From: an uncultured Muribaculaceae bacterium
Lineage (GTDB): Bacteria > Bacteroidota > Bacteroidia > Bacteroidales > Muribaculaceae
Direction of reading: 5' to 3'
Length of the DNA stretch: 64,000 bases
NCBI GenBank assembly: GCA_947386115.1
Contig: CANDNO010000001.1
Coordinates: 22,951 to 86,950 of the forward strand
Below are positions 36,106-46,566 of the stretch, piece after piece. Under the pieces are notes generated by a model that saw nothing but the letters and a program-made list of their open reading frames with translations, was not told where the DNA came from and did no database searches. Made by a program: the position numbers and the translations under genes. The first letter of the stretch is position 1; every line of letters starts with the position of its first letter.

Positions 36106-39100
36106 TTACTGCACCGCAACTTTTAGACGGCACTTGCTGCCATCGGTAGCGGTAGCGGTGACGATATAGAAGCCTTTGCTCATATTGCATATCACGGCTT
36201 CTCCCATGCAACCGGTTACCGTGGCGATGTTTTGTCCTGAGATGCTGTAGACGGCAAGGTCAATACCTGTCTCGATATTCGGTGCTGTTGCAATGATATC
36301 CGAACCATGCACATAAACCTTGAGCCCTATTAAATCAGCCTCGGGTGTATCGGCCTTTGCCGTGATAAACAAGCGGCCTGAAGCACATCCCTCTATTTCT
36401 ATTTCAAGTCCATCGGTCAAGGGAGTGGTTTTGCCTGTTGCCGTGTCAAGCAACGAGAGGCCCTCGACTGTCGCGGTATTGTCGAATCGCAATATAGTCA
36501 CTGCGTCTTCCGGCGCTATCAATCCTATTTCAACACCTTCAGCCTTAGGTGTTGAGTTGATACTTACAGCCTTGTTGCCGGCAATAGTGTATACGCCGGG
36601 AGTCCCTGCCTCACGATCATTAAGCATTAAAACATCCTCATTGTCGGTGTATTTTTCACTTGCCGACGGTGATATGCACAATAATGTTTGCGACTCATCT
36701 TCAAAACTCTCTTTGTTGCGTGCCGAGATCGTGAGATTATGGGGGCTCGACTCTGCTCTTGAAATTGATTTCAAGATTATTCCGTTATCCTCGCTCCACT
36801 TACGCCATGTTATCATGTCAGGAGTGAATCTTAGCGCGATCGATTGAACAGTCGCGTTTGCTTCGACGAAGAATCCCTGCATGGGTGCCGTAGCCGTGGC
36901 GTCGTCAACAGTACCTATGAAACCGTCCGACTCTGGATCGAGTATGGTACACTGCTGTGAGTTGCGGGTCATGATCCAGAATTTTCCCTGTATGACATTG
37001 CTGTTGACCTCAAGGAAACGTTTCATGTCGAGATGAGCCATGAACGGGTTGCCGACAAGGAAGTACTTCCCGGGCGTATTGTTGTTGATCGTTACGATAG
37101 TATCTACCGGATTGAGGCGGTAGGCGTCGGTTCGGTCAATTATACCTCCATTCTCTATACCATGAACTCCCCTATCTTGAGTCCAATATTCATAGAAACT
37201 ATCATTTTTGGGAAGGCGGAACAACACCATGTCGGGTTTGTTGCCCGGTATGTCGGTAACATCGGTTTTTATCGAATATCCTTTACCGCAAGAGTAAGAT
37301 TCCTGTACATCATTGTAGACATTGCTCCAGTCAAGGGCAATAGCGACATTGCTCACCTCGGCCGATGATGCCGAAGGCAATTCATACACATTGGCGACTC
37401 CACGATCCCATCCACGCTGATAAACGGCCGGGCGGAAACGATCGTTAACGGCTTCTGAGAAATCTATAGCCTCGAACAGTTCTGATTCCTGACGAGCACC
37501 ATCGGTGGGCAGATACATGTCGCCGGCTACAACAGCTTTCAGTGGTGATGATGCCGTGTACCAGCGGGCAGGTTCCATTTCCATATCTATCCACGCTTTT
37601 TGGTACAGTAGGTGCTGCTGGTTGATGATTTCAGCATTGGATAAGAAATGTATCTGCTCGCAACTGTTTGCGTACCAGGGTCTACAGAAAAGAACTCCTT
37701 CGATATCTTTTGCAATCAGGTCATATTCGATATTGGCTGTAGCCAGTCCGGCCTCATTGTTGTCCGACAATCGGGTGGGGTGGGTAATATCAAGTTCCGT
37801 TTTACCGTCAAAGATGTGGTATGTATCGGATTGTTCAGGAGAGAACAAATAAGGATATTTTTCTCCGGCGGGAATTATTATCTTAGTAAAATCTAATGGA
37901 GAATAGCTGTAAGTATTCTCATTAGAGCCTGTAGTAGTGTACTCGTCATCGCGTGTTGACAAAAGCTCGTCGGATGTAACGCGACGCCAGTTGTCATCAT
38001 TGTTGAAGTTCATTGAGCCGTCTACTTCGCCGGTCCATATCTGGTATTCCGCCACTATTTTTATAGTGAATATTGTCTGTCCGTCACAAACATCCTCCGG
38101 TAGCATGCCATCTTCCGGCTTTTCTCGATAATTAAGACGCAGAGTATAGTAGTAACCTTCCTTGAATGACAGTTCTCTGTTTTCGAGATTGACCAAGGCG
38201 TTGCCCCTGTCTTTATCTGAAATACTTGCCTGAATATTTTTTACCAGGCCAATTTGTCTAAGTCCTGTGCCGGCTGAGTTTGCACCGGGTTCAGCCTCAA
38301 GATTGCGCATCGAGGGGTCGTTTGTCTTGACGAGATAAATGCCGTTATCATCCGACATTTCGATGAGCTGATTAACACCGGGAGTTACGACATAAATATT
38401 GCGCAGAGGAATATACATATCTTTGTAAAGCTGTTTTAGCCCCATGCGTATTGGTACATCGTGCACTATATCAGGGTAATCTACGCCGTCAAAACCGTCA
38501 AGTAGACCCGGAGCACGGCGGTCTACAGTAATCTTTACCTCAGTCGGCTCGTTGCATATCGTGTAGGTCTTGTTGTCAATAACGCGGTTTTCCTGTCGAT
38601 TGGCCGGCAGGGCGACAACGAAGCAATCGACACTCTTCTGACCTTCCTCGAACCTCACGGCATCAAATAGATACGAGTATGACGCAAAAATCAGTTGTCC
38701 GTTGTCAATGAAATGACTGATAGTTTTTTTGTATGCCTCGTTGTAACTAAAATTACTGTTGGAGATAAATTCTTGATCGATTGATGTAGCTTCCGGATAT
38801 AGGTAACGGAAATTGAGGAGGGCCTCATCAAGGTAGATACCCTCAAACTCGGCCTCGGCTAAGTCTTCAATTCGGCCTTTGAACCAATCTATAAGCGGGC
38901 ATTCCTCAACAATGAGGGCATTGCCCGTTTTGGCTTCGATTCCGTAAATGTCAATCTGTACTACAGGGAACTGGTTCTCACAAATAGCGAGATCGTCGCT
39001 ACCGGTTTTTACGATACCGTCAACCTTTATTACATTGGAGCTCCTGACAGTGAACTCTGCTTGCTTGGAGCAGATATCGGTCAAGTCAAAATCAGACCAT

Positions 39101-42100
39101 ACCGGATCATCGCTGAAGTTGGCAATTGTTATGAATGCAATATATTGTTTGCCGGGTTCCAGATTTTCATCACAAGGCGTAATATTAAAACTGATACACT
39201 TTTCACCGTCATGCTCGTAGCGGGAAGGTATATTGGTTTCAAGAGCGCTATCCCATTCTGCAAGAGATTCATAATGAGTAGTAAAAGTGAGCTTGCCCCA
39301 TTTTGCTACAACATCATTGTACTTATATTCAAGTACCGAACCGTCGAATATTTCTTTTGTAAAACCTAGGGGGTTACCGTCGGTGTCTACAGATAGCTCC
39401 TCAAATTTTTCCTTGTCGTAAATAGTATAATATAGTGTCAGTTCCTCAGCCTCTTCTTCTGCCGCTGCAGGTGCTTTTCCAAGAGTATTCAGAAGCTTCT
39501 TGAATGCCATGTCAATACGTAAAGTCGTGCTTTTTTCACCATTACACAACGGCTTGAGCTGAATGGCGTCAACTTCAGGCTGAGCTACATAAATGCGTAT
39601 ATCGTCAATGGCGTAGTCTGCGCCGTTAGAGTTCATCGTGTTGTTTTCAAGTACAACTTGATAATAATCTATATCTTCGTGTGAGAAATTACCATCGTCG
39701 ATTTTTGTAAGGTCGGGAGTTATTTGGCAATATGTATGCATCCATTTGCCGCAGTGTTCGGGGTCATTGGGTACATAGCCGGTCGAGAAACTGTTTACAT
39801 TGATTTCTCGGCCATCTTTTGTAACCGCGATTAGATTGAAGATTACATTGGCAGGCTCGTTATTGTTGTAGTCATCATTCATATAAACTCCCATAGAGTT
39901 TATCCATGCCGAGATATGGATTGTAGATCCAACACACAGGCGGGGTATTGGAATATGTGCCATATCGCCGGGATCACCGGCCGCGTTGGCATAGTAGAAG
40001 AATCCTTGCTGTTTGCCGCCGGTTCTGTTCCATAGACGGTCATGTTTGTCGGCATCGGTCTGTGTAGCCTGCGCATAGGGTACGCAGTCGGCATGTGATA
40101 CCAGCATATATGTACTGTAGTCTTGCTTGTACTTGTAGCCGAACGCATAAGATGAGTTCATCCATGGAGCCGGGTATTTAGTACGTTCGCCGGCCCCTTC
40201 TTTTTCTACAAATTCGGTTCCTGAAAGAGCCATGTATTTGTCAAAATCAACTATCGATTTAGCTTGATAGTTGCTTTCGAGATATTCTTCGTTATGCAGC
40301 GGGGGAATATTTTCCTCGAGTTCAAACGATGCAAGGTCTGCTCCAAGAAAATCCACAACTATTTCACGTAATATCAAAGGATTGCCGTCTTCAAGCAAAA
40401 TGCGGTTTCCGTCGGTGTCTTTTGCGATAAAACGTATGAGGAAAGTACCTTCGGTTGCTTTATTTGCCTCACACTTAATGGCTCGGTAAAATTTTTGGTT
40501 TGCGGTAATCCACTGGGGAGTATTCACTCCTCCGGGGTTTACCTCGGTTTCAAGTTGGATATCAGGCGTATTATAGGACGATCTTTCATCGGGCCCAAAC
40601 ATACCTTCGATACTTTTACCTTGAATGCCATCCGTGTATTCGTATGTTTCGATATCGTATCTGCCCATACGGGTATATGAGCCATCTTTCTTTTTGTAGT
40701 AGAAATTGGCTTTCGTACCTTCCTCTGCCGGCATTGCATTAGTGAGACGTATTGAAAAGTCATTATTGGCTCGGGCCGATATGTGGCGTCGGTTTTTGTT
40801 TATATATTTCTCGTTTGCCGCCCGGTTAGCCGACATTTCATCAGCAAGCGTACGGCCGTCAATTATATGGAAAACATGACGGAAGTTAATAATTGGTTCG
40901 TGGATAATCTTGTTGTCTACATCAAGATAGCGTTTAACATCATTCTCGCGATTTTCATTTCCGAGACTTCCGTCGACATAATAGTGCTGAGAGAAATCGG
41001 CTGCGATGTATTCATTTATCAATTCATCACTTTCATCGGCGGGGCGATAGAATGATGCGACACCACCTACACCGCGCTGTTCGGCCGAGTTTTCGTTCCA
41101 TTCAAACACTCCAAAATTCCTGTCACTGAACACATAACCCAACGCTCTACCACCGAAGATGCCATACTCATTGTAGGCACCGGCCCTTGGATTGAACAGG
41201 AAATAGACATCGTCATGGGCCTTGTCGGTGACATAGTCATAATAGCGGTAAAAATCCTCGAAATAGTTTGAACGGTTCCACATGTCGGTATAAGGGATAA
41301 GATCGACACGTTCGCCGGGAATCACGTAAACGTCATGTACTATTGTAGTTGTAGGCTGTCGTTTGCGGTTGCCACCAACAGGCACAATGTCTGAGCTATT
41401 GACAGGAGCGTCATAGCTGAAATCGGGCAACTCTACACCTTGGTCGGCTCCGGGTACGTTAAAGCCCGGCGAAAGATGGCCCTCGGCATCCCAGATGTTC
41501 GTATTGGTTATCCATCCTCCGTCGCTATGGAAGTTGTTATCAAAATCATGATCTACAATGCCATGAGTGTGCTCAAATTCAAATCCGGCCAGCGACTGGC
41601 TGTAAATAAATTCTTTAAAGTATTCTTGATTAAGTTCAACCTTGTTGGGATTGGGGTACTGCGTTCCAAGAGAAGGTAACGGATCAGGAGCGGGGGTATA
41701 TAATCTTGTGGGACCATAAAACTGGAAGCAAGATAGGACTGTATTATGGTGCTTACCCGCCCACTCGGCAATACGTTCATCGCCTACGTTGGCCGTTGTT
41801 TCAAATTTGATTCTATAATATTCGGGTTTAATGTTAAATGTTGTGGTGAAGGATTCTCCCGGTGCAACTTCGTCAATGTTAATCGTCCCACCTTCAAGCC
41901 ATGCTCCGTCCTTGAAGGGCTGATAGCTCCATTTCATTTCGGTAGGGAATCCGGTTTCTTTAGTATTTGTACGGCCTATACGAAGTTTATATTCAGTATC
42001 TTCTGAAACCGGAATTTCGACAATAAGGCCTGTGCCGTGTTGAGTATTGTTTTGCCATACCCAGTCACCCTTTGAGTTCGCATCCCAGTATGTTGACGGG

Positions 42101-42729
42101 TTATCGTCGATTAATGCGTTATACCAGTCGTTTCCCTGATTGTTTTCAGCAGCATTGATTATGTCTCCGTTGTTTTGTAGCACAGGGCCCGTTGTCTCCT
42201 CATACTCGTGTGTTTCAAGTATTTGAAAGTCGGCAAGTTGGAAACTGTCTAAAATATTGGATGGAGTTTCGGTACATTCAAATCGCATGTGGGTACAAAG
42301 CCACCATTGATTATTGAATCCACCACGTATGTAGAATACAGGAGATGTATATTCAACCGACCCGTCGAAGTTTATCTGCGATGTGGTATAACCCAATGCG
42401 TTTTCTCCATCAAGAGTGCCGTTATTGTCGTGCGAACCATAAATAGCAAATGCTGTTGGATAATCGTTGCTGCCAGCGGGGATGGTAAATCTCACTCTGA
42501 AGGGTGTGTTGTCGAGATATCCATTCCCTGGTAATTTGACCGTGAAAGAACTGCCGGCTGAAGTCCACACTGTTGATGGATCCCCGTCAATGAGAGCCGA
42601 GGGATTAGATCCGGCGCCTGAAACAAATTGCGAGGTTCCGGTAATCCAGTTGGTTTCCTCTACATAGGTTTGTGCCTGTGCAGAGAGTGTGGCTATAAGT
42701 ATGGATAATGATAATAGTTTGAGTCGCAT
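36106..42729 (-). CDS. 2207-residue surface protein of the fimbrial locus (discoidin-like modules, T9SS-like C-terminus)
   Basis: A very large exported protein (signal peptide residues 1-19, ending SAQAQ). Two discoidin/F5-8C-like modules open it (about 22-165 and 180-345), each with the ALIDGDPSTVW or ALIDDNPSTYW turn that marks the fold and suggests glycan or ligand contact. The long middle has no recognised domain. The last 60-70 residues (DLAVYSISGQ...GFYIVTAT...KVAVQ) resemble a T9SS type A sorting domain. It starts four bases after a fimbrillin-like gene, so it is probably the fimbrial tip or an associated adhesin, as Mfa5 is in Porphyromonas. The adhesin role is inference. Confidence 0.7.
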   Translation of the reverse strand: MRLKLLSLSILIATLSAQAQTYVEETNWITGTSQFVSGAGSNPSALIDGDPSTVWTSAGSSFTVKLPGNGYLDNTPFRVRFTIPAGSNDYPTAFAIYGSHDNNGTLDGENALGYTTSQINFDGSVEYTSPVFYIRGGFNNQWWLCTHMRFECTETPSNILDSFQLADFQILETHEYEETTGPVLQNNGDIINAAENNQGNDWYNALIDDNPSTYWDANSKGDWVWQNNTQHGTGLIVEIPVSEDTEYKLRIGRTNTKETGFPTEMKWSYQPFKDGAWLEGGTINIDEVAPGESFTTTFNIKPEYYRIKFETTANVGDERIAEWAGKHHNTVLSCFQFYGPTRLYTPAPDPLPSLGTQYPNPNKVELNQEYFKEFIYSQSLAGFEFEHTHGIVDHDFDNNFHSDGGWITNTNIWDAEGHLSPGFNVPGADQGVELPDFSYDAPVNSSDIVPVGGNRKRQPTTTIVHDVYVIPGERVDLIPYTDMWNRSNYFEDFYRYYDYVTDKAHDDVYFLFNPRAGAYNEYGIFGGRALGYVFSDRNFGVFEWNENSAEQRGVGGVASFYRPADESDELINEYIAADFSQHYYVDGSLGNENRENDVKRYLDVDNKIIHEPIINFRHVFHIIDGRTLADEMSANRAANEKYINKNRRHISARANNDFSIRLTNAMPAEEGTKANFYYKKKDGSYTRMGRYDIETYEYTDGIQGKSIEGMFGPDERSSYNTPDIQLETEVNPGGVNTPQWITANQKFYRAIKCEANKATEGTFLIRFIAKDTDGNRILLEDGNPLILREIVVDFLGADLASFELEENIPPLHNEEYLESNYQAKSIVDFDKYMALSGTEFVEKEGAGERTKYPAPWMNSSYAFGYKYKQDYSTYMLVSHADCVPYAQATQTDADKHDRLWNRTGGKQQGFFYYANAAGDPGDMAHIPIPRLCVGSTIHISAWINSMGVYMNDDYNNNEPANVIFNLIAVTKDGREINVNSFSTGYVPNDPEHCGKWMHTYCQITPDLTKIDDGNFSHEDIDYYQVVLENNTMNSNGADYAIDDIRIYVAQPEVDAIQLKPLCNGEKSTTLRIDMAFKKLLNTLGKAPAAAEEEAEELTLYYTIYDKEKFEELSVDTDGNPLGFTKEIFDGSVLEYKYNDVVAKWGKLTFTTHYESLAEWDSALETNIPSRYEHDGEKCISFNITPCDENLEPGKQYIAFITIANFSDDPVWSDFDLTDICSKQAEFTVRSSNVIKVDGIVKTGSDDLAICENQFPVVQIDIYGIEAKTGNALIVEECPLIDWFKGRIEDLAEAEFEGIYLDEALLNFRYLYPEATSIDQEFISNSNFSYNEAYKKTISHFIDNGQLIFASYSYLFDAVRFEEGQKSVDCFVVALPANRQENRVIDNKTYTICNEPTEVKITVDRRAPGLLDGFDGVDYPDIVHDVPIRMGLKQLYKDMYIPLRNIYVVTPGVNQLIEMSDDNGIYLVKTNDPSMRNLEAEPGANSAGTGLRQIGLVKNIQASISDKDRGNALVNLENRELSFKEGYYYTLRLNYREKPEDGMLPEDVCDGQTIFTIKIVAEYQIWTGEVDGSMNFNNDDNWRRVTSDELLSTRDDEYTTTGSNENTYSYSPLDFTKIIIPAGEKYPYLFSPEQSDTYHIFDGKTELDITHPTRLSDNNEAGLATANIEYDLIAKDIEGVLFCRPWYANSCEQIHFLSNAEIINQQHLLYQKAWIDMEMEPARWYTASSPLKAVVAGDMYLPTDGARQESELFEAIDFSEAVNDRFRPAVYQRGWDRGVANVYELPSASSAEVSNVAIALDWSNVYNDVQESYSCGKGYSIKTDVTDIPGNKPDMVLFRLPKNDSFYEYWTQDRGVHGIENGGIIDRTDAYRLNPVDTIVTINNNTPGKYFLVGNPFMAHLDMKRFLEVNSNVIQGKFWIMTRNSQQCTILDPESDGFIGTVDDATATAPMQGFFVEANATVQSIALRFTPDMITWRKWSEDNGIILKSISRAESSPHNLTISARNKESFEDESQTLLCISPSASEKYTDNEDVLMLNDREAGTPGVYTIAGNKAVSINSTPKAEGVEIGLIAPEDAVTILRFDNTATVEGLSLLDTATGKTTPLTDGLEIEIEGCASGRLFITAKADTPEADLIGLKVYVHGSDIIATAPNIETGIDLAVYSISGQNIATVTGCMGEAVICNMSKGFYIVTATATDGSKCRLKVAVQ

Positions 42730-42733
42730 TGTT

Positions 42734-44044
42734 TTAATCTCTGATTATGTATATTTTGCGTACACGCGTCTGAGGTTCGTTATCAATTGTCACCGTAATC
42801 GTGCATGTGAGCACTGCGGTTCCTGTATTAGTGTTTAACTCTCCGGTGATTTCACCCGTTAGAGAATCCTTGGATGGAAGTTTTGTGAAGATTTCGGTAT
42901 TACCCTCAGTACTTGTGATAGTGAAATCGTAGCTTGCCGGTGGGAGAGTAGTACCATCCTCAAGTCTCACAATGGGACGTATGGCAAACTTTCCCTGAGT
43001 GCCGAATGTGAAGAAGTTGTCATCACCTTCCGTACGTTTGGCTACTGCCGGATAACCACCTATCGGGGGGTAGAAAATTACGTTCCAGTCAAGTACAAGA
43101 TCGGTTATTGTGACAGGAATGACAATGTGATCATTACGTTGAATCCATTGCAGCTCGTCGGTTACGGCATAGTGCTGCTCTGCCTCCGCGCCATCTGCTC
43201 GCGTGAACTTCAGTGTGATATAGAATCTACCGGTGGGGTGGGTGATAGAAGCATCTGATTCACGCACGTAGAATATATTCTTATATGTGGAGCCTATGGC
43301 GATATTTTGTTCCAAATGGTCGATATTGACACTTTCAACACTATTCTGTGCTTCCTCGAGGATATCAGGCCGGTTTTCAAGCTTTTTGTAATCGGGCATG
43401 AGCGAGATTGCTCCCTTATTCAATACCCCCAGGGTTATATTGTTGAGCGTTAATGCTTTCTTTGCTGCATTGGTTATCTGTATCTCTACCTTAGCCGCCA
43501 TACGCACAACCTCGATAGAGTGTGTCACGCTTTCTTTCCTGTCTGAAATTACGACGCCGCTAAGATATCCGGTCATAGGGATAAGATCGGTTCCCGGTGT
43601 GATGCTGTTGTTGGCCATATCCCACGATTTAGACATTGCCTGAGAAAGAGATGCCGTTGAACCTAAAGCATATGAGAGTGAAGTTTTTTGTGCGAGCTCT
43701 TCACGAGTTATATTGGCATAAGCAATACCATCGTAAGTACCCGGTTCGAGATTCACATTGAAGTATTCCTGCTCGACAGGACCGGTAGATGTGCGGTCAA
43801 GAATCTCGATAACTTTGTTGTCCTTTATAAATACAATCCACCAGGAATTTATCAATTCTGTGTCACGTGTCTCATCAGGTGATGCAGTTGCCACTGTCGA
43901 TGGAGCTGCAAGGCGGAAATTGGCCGATACCGGTGTAGGGTCAACGGGTGCCGAATTGGATTCTCTGCTGCAAGAAGAGAGAATCCATACGGCACCGAGG
44001 ATTAATAAAAGGGTATATAGCTGCTTTATATATTGTGTGTTCAT
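42734..44044 (-). CDS. Fimbrillin-like lipoprotein (accessory subunit)
   Basis: A 436-residue lipoprotein (SPII signal, C25 after ILSS). The N-terminal half (TYDGIAYANITREEL, AKVEIQITNAAK around residues 150-170) has the look of Mfa/Fim accessory subunits with a transthyretin-like N-terminal domain; the C-terminal part is Ig-like with a VTVTIDNEP-type strand. An Arg at about residue 44 precedes LAAPS, a possible processing site. It sits between another fimbrillin-like gene (6 bp) and the giant surface protein (4 bp). Accessory or tip-adjacent subunit is likely. Confidence 0.7.
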   Translation of the reverse strand: MNTQYIKQLYTLLLILGAVWILSSCSRESNSAPVDPTPVSANFRLAAPSTVATASPDETRDTELINSWWIVFIKDNKVIEILDRTSTGPVEQEYFNVNLEPGTYDGIAYANITREELAQKTSLSYALGSTASLSQAMSKSWDMANNSITPGTDLIPMTGYLSGVVISDRKESVTHSIEVVRMAAKVEIQITNAAKKALTLNNITLGVLNKGAISLMPDYKKLENRPDILEEAQNSVESVNIDHLEQNIAIGSTYKNIFYVRESDASITHPTGRFYITLKFTRADGAEAEQHYAVTDELQWIQRNDHIVIPVTITDLVLDWNVIFYPPIGGYPAVAKRTEGDDNFFTFGTQGKFAIRPIVRLEDGTTLPPASYDFTITSTEGNTEIFTKLPSKDSLTGEITGELNTNTGTAVLTCTITVTIDNEPQTRVRKIYIIRD

Positions 44045-44050
44045 TGTCGT

Positions 44051-45244
44051 TTACATTATGATAGGTGGTTGAACTCTCAAATTCCAAGGTCTCACGAAAA
44101 TGCGCCATTTGACGCCGGCATCGGTGAGAGTGATGTCGAGCATGACGTGAGTGTTCCTGAACAATGCTCGTAGATTGGGAAATACCGTAGTGAACTCGGG
44201 CGAGATTGTCCATTCTCCTTCCGTATCGGGATTACTGAACTGTATTTTAAATTCATACTCCTGTTCAAGACCGGGTGCAAATGTTGAGGAATCTTTTATG
44301 CGTTTCCCTTCGGGATAATAGTGTGTAGGCAGGGCGATTACAGTGTTGCTCTTGATAGTCTCGATAGCCGTAACGTCCCAACTGCACACAGACTGCGTTG
44401 CCGTAGCCGGTATGTTATATTCCATTATCCAGCCTCGCTTGTCGGCCAGAGTTTCATCATCAGCATTGGCGTTGGATTCTTCCGATGCGAGTTTAAGCCA
44501 GTCGGCCCAGTGCAGTGGCTGATCACCGGGATTAAAACTGAAGTCGCTGTTGAATATGAAAGGGTGTTTTACACCGTCGGTAGTATATATTCCTGCATCG
44601 GGAGTTGAAAACACCGGCAAGAGATATGACTCATCGGCCAGACTCGATATTGAGAACAAATCTATATTTACGTCATCCGAACGACTGTTTATGATTCTGA
44701 CATCAAATTTAGTAGCTACTCTTACCACATATAATTGTTCTTCATTGTTGCCCGTTACGAGATCAACTTCATACATCGACGACATGGGTATGTTGAGGTT
44801 ATAATCGGGGGCAAATACGAGATGGTCAAGGCTGTTTTCTATACCTGATTCACCCTCGCCTAAGCCATCAAGTAAAGAGGTAAGTGAGGTGCCGTCTTCA
44901 GTACCTACACTCTCTTCGTTGGCAATGATATATATCTTTTTGTGCCCCGGTGTAACTGTGCATCGGTGTAGATATAAGTCTGTTCCGTTGTTGAGGGTGG
45001 CATGATGATTGTGTTCGATGCGCCCCGATGCGTCAACGAGAATAAAGCGAAGCGAGTGCATGAGCTCGTTGTCGGCAGTTATGCCTGCACGAGATGTTCC
45101 CACAGTGCCTATGCGCAACAAGAGCACTGCACCACGGTCGGTATCATCGCTATCGTCATAATTGTCGTAGATGCAGGATTGAAGTCCACCTGCAACACAC
45201 AATACAATTAAAGCGTAAAGGGTTATGTATAAGGGTTTTCTCAT
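44051..45244 (-). CDS. Fimbrillin-like lipoprotein with processing-site motif
   Basis: A 397-residue lipoprotein (C24 after GGLQS). The beta-rich N-terminal domain (RFILVDASGRIEHNHHATL, VTPGHKKIYIIANEE) resembles Mfa1-type subunits. TSRAG at residues 50-54 (R52-A53) sits where the Arg-Ala cut occurs in type V pilins, suggesting removal of the first strand to permit strand exchange. Between Mfa2 (3 bp) and the next fimbrillin (6 bp). Probably a minor stalk or tip subunit. Confidence 0.7.
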   Translation of the reverse strand: MRKPLYITLYALIVLCVAGGLQSCIYDNYDDSDDTDRGAVLLLRIGTVGTSRAGITADNELMHSLRFILVDASGRIEHNHHATLNNGTDLYLHRCTVTPGHKKIYIIANEESVGTEDGTSLTSLLDGLGEGESGIENSLDHLVFAPDYNLNIPMSSMYEVDLVTGNNEEQLYVVRVATKFDVRIINSRSDDVNIDLFSISSLADESYLLPVFSTPDAGIYTTDGVKHPFIFNSDFSFNPGDQPLHWADWLKLASEESNANADDETLADKRGWIMEYNIPATATQSVCSWDVTAIETIKSNTVIALPTHYYPEGKRIKDSSTFAPGLEQEYEFKIQFSNPDTEGEWTISPEFTTVFPNLRALFRNTHVMLDITLTDAGVKWRIFVRPWNLRVQPPIIM

Positions 45245-45247
45245 AGT

Positions 45248-46333
45248 TTATACATCGTAATCGTTTAAAACGACCCTCCAGGAATGGATAAGAATTGATG
45301 TTTTAAGCCATTTGAGATCTCGGTCAAGAAAGAAAGTCAGCACATATTCATCCTCTCGGTCGAGAAATTCCTGGTCTGACATCTGGTGGCCGTAAGCTTC
45401 CTCATAGTAATTTTTCGACAATAACGCGTAGTGTATGAGTGGCACCTGGGCTACTGTGTACCCTTCCTTGGCATTGGTGATTGTAAGAATCATGTCATCG
45501 CGGTGCGATTCCATCAGTCGGGCCACCGTTAGATCGGCGATAGCACCCTTGACATATACAATGCCTGCGCGTCCACGGGCGTCGGTATAGTCGTTTTTAC
45601 CTATTCCGGCCTCTCCGCTCAGTGTATTCCATGTGCGGTATTGTATAATTTCATCGTTCAGCAGGTTATTGTCATGTCCCATCACTCCGTTTTCATCCTC
45701 AATGCGGAATACGAAATCGTTCACGTCAAGATCTTCACCCGAAAGTTGCTGCAGGATGATGCGTATGTGATTGGTGTTCTTGGTCAGATGCATCGTGTAG
45801 GTATAATCTCCACCGTCATCGTCGCTGGGCAGTGTTACGTCAAGCGAGCCGTGAAACAGTGAGTGAAGTCGCTCGTCGCTGTAGGCCGAGTGAATGTCAT
45901 CGTTCTTGCGATTAAGAGTGCAGAAGAGGTCCTCACGTTTGAACGAGTTAATTGTAGTCTCGGGTATTGTGAATGACTCTGGACGCTCACTGTCATTCTC
46001 AAGGCCGCACCACGCGATAAGATGATAGTCTCCGGCGGGGAGTTCCATCACCATGCTGTAGTTGTCATCGGCCAGTTGTGAGCCTTTTTCGCGCTGTTCC
46101 CACACGAGGTTCCCATCGGGATTGAATGCGCACAGGTGAACCGATTTAACCTCGTTAGGAAAGGCGTTGGCCCATTTAAGGTTCATATCATAGTTGAATT
46201 TGATGCGGTAGGTGACCGTACAATCACCTTCATCGTCATAAATGACGCTGTCACATGAAACCAAGGGAACAGTCACTGCTGCCGAAAGGCCGGCTGTGAG
46301 CATGGCTCTCTTTATGGTATGGAGTATATTCAT
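45248..46333 (-). CDS. mfa2: FimB/Mfa2-family fimbrial anchor lipoprotein
   Basis: A 361-residue lipoprotein (C27 after PLVS) of the FimB/Mfa2 family, recognisable by YRIKFNYDMNLKWANAFPNEV and LPAGDYHLIAWCGLEN near residues 40-110. Mfa2 is the lipid-linked base that stops fibre growth and holds the fimbria on the outer membrane. Unlike its neighbours no Arg-Ala cleavage motif is evident near the lipid cysteine, as expected if it keeps its lipid. It lies behind the mfa1 terminator and starts the run that leads down to the five-HTH gene. Confidence 0.88.
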   Translation of the reverse strand: MNILHTIKRAMLTAGLSAAVTVPLVSCDSVIYDDEGDCTVTYRIKFNYDMNLKWANAFPNEVKSVHLCAFNPDGNLVWEQREKGSQLADDNYSMVMELPAGDYHLIAWCGLENDSERPESFTIPETTINSFKREDLFCTLNRKNDDIHSAYSDERLHSLFHGSLDVTLPSDDDGGDYTYTMHLTKNTNHIRIILQQLSGEDLDVNDFVFRIEDENGVMGHDNNLLNDEIIQYRTWNTLSGEAGIGKNDYTDARGRAGIVYVKGAIADLTVARLMESHRDDMILTITNAKEGYTVAQVPLIHYALLSKNYYEEAYGHQMSDQEFLDREDEYVLTFFLDRDLKWLKTSILIHSWRVVLNDYDV

Positions 46334-46494
46334 AGTTTAATTCTCGTTGCTTGTGTCGATATATTGTAATCTGAGAGTTTTGGGCCCAGATTTGGAAATT
46401 CGGTTTAAGTGGGATGTTGATTGATTACATCCTTGTTGGCAACGCCTCTCTTTACACCGGCGGCCGAGTGTTTACAGTTTGTGGAAAGAGGAAA

Positions 46495-46540
46495 ACAGGG
46501 CGGCCGAGAGCATATGTGGTCGGTTTCCCGGCCGCCCTGT
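46495..46540 (-). terminator. Terminator between mfa1 and mfa2
   Basis: An 11-12 bp GC-rich stem (CAGGGCGGCCG / CGGCCGCCCTG, 22-base loop) followed on the minus strand by TTTTCCTCTTT, about 27 bases after the mfa1 stop. It should uncouple abundant major-subunit mRNA from the rest. The remaining 150 bp before mfa2 hold no recognised promoter. Confidence 0.8.
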
Positions 46541-46566
46541 GGTTTATGGAATTATAATTAGGATCA

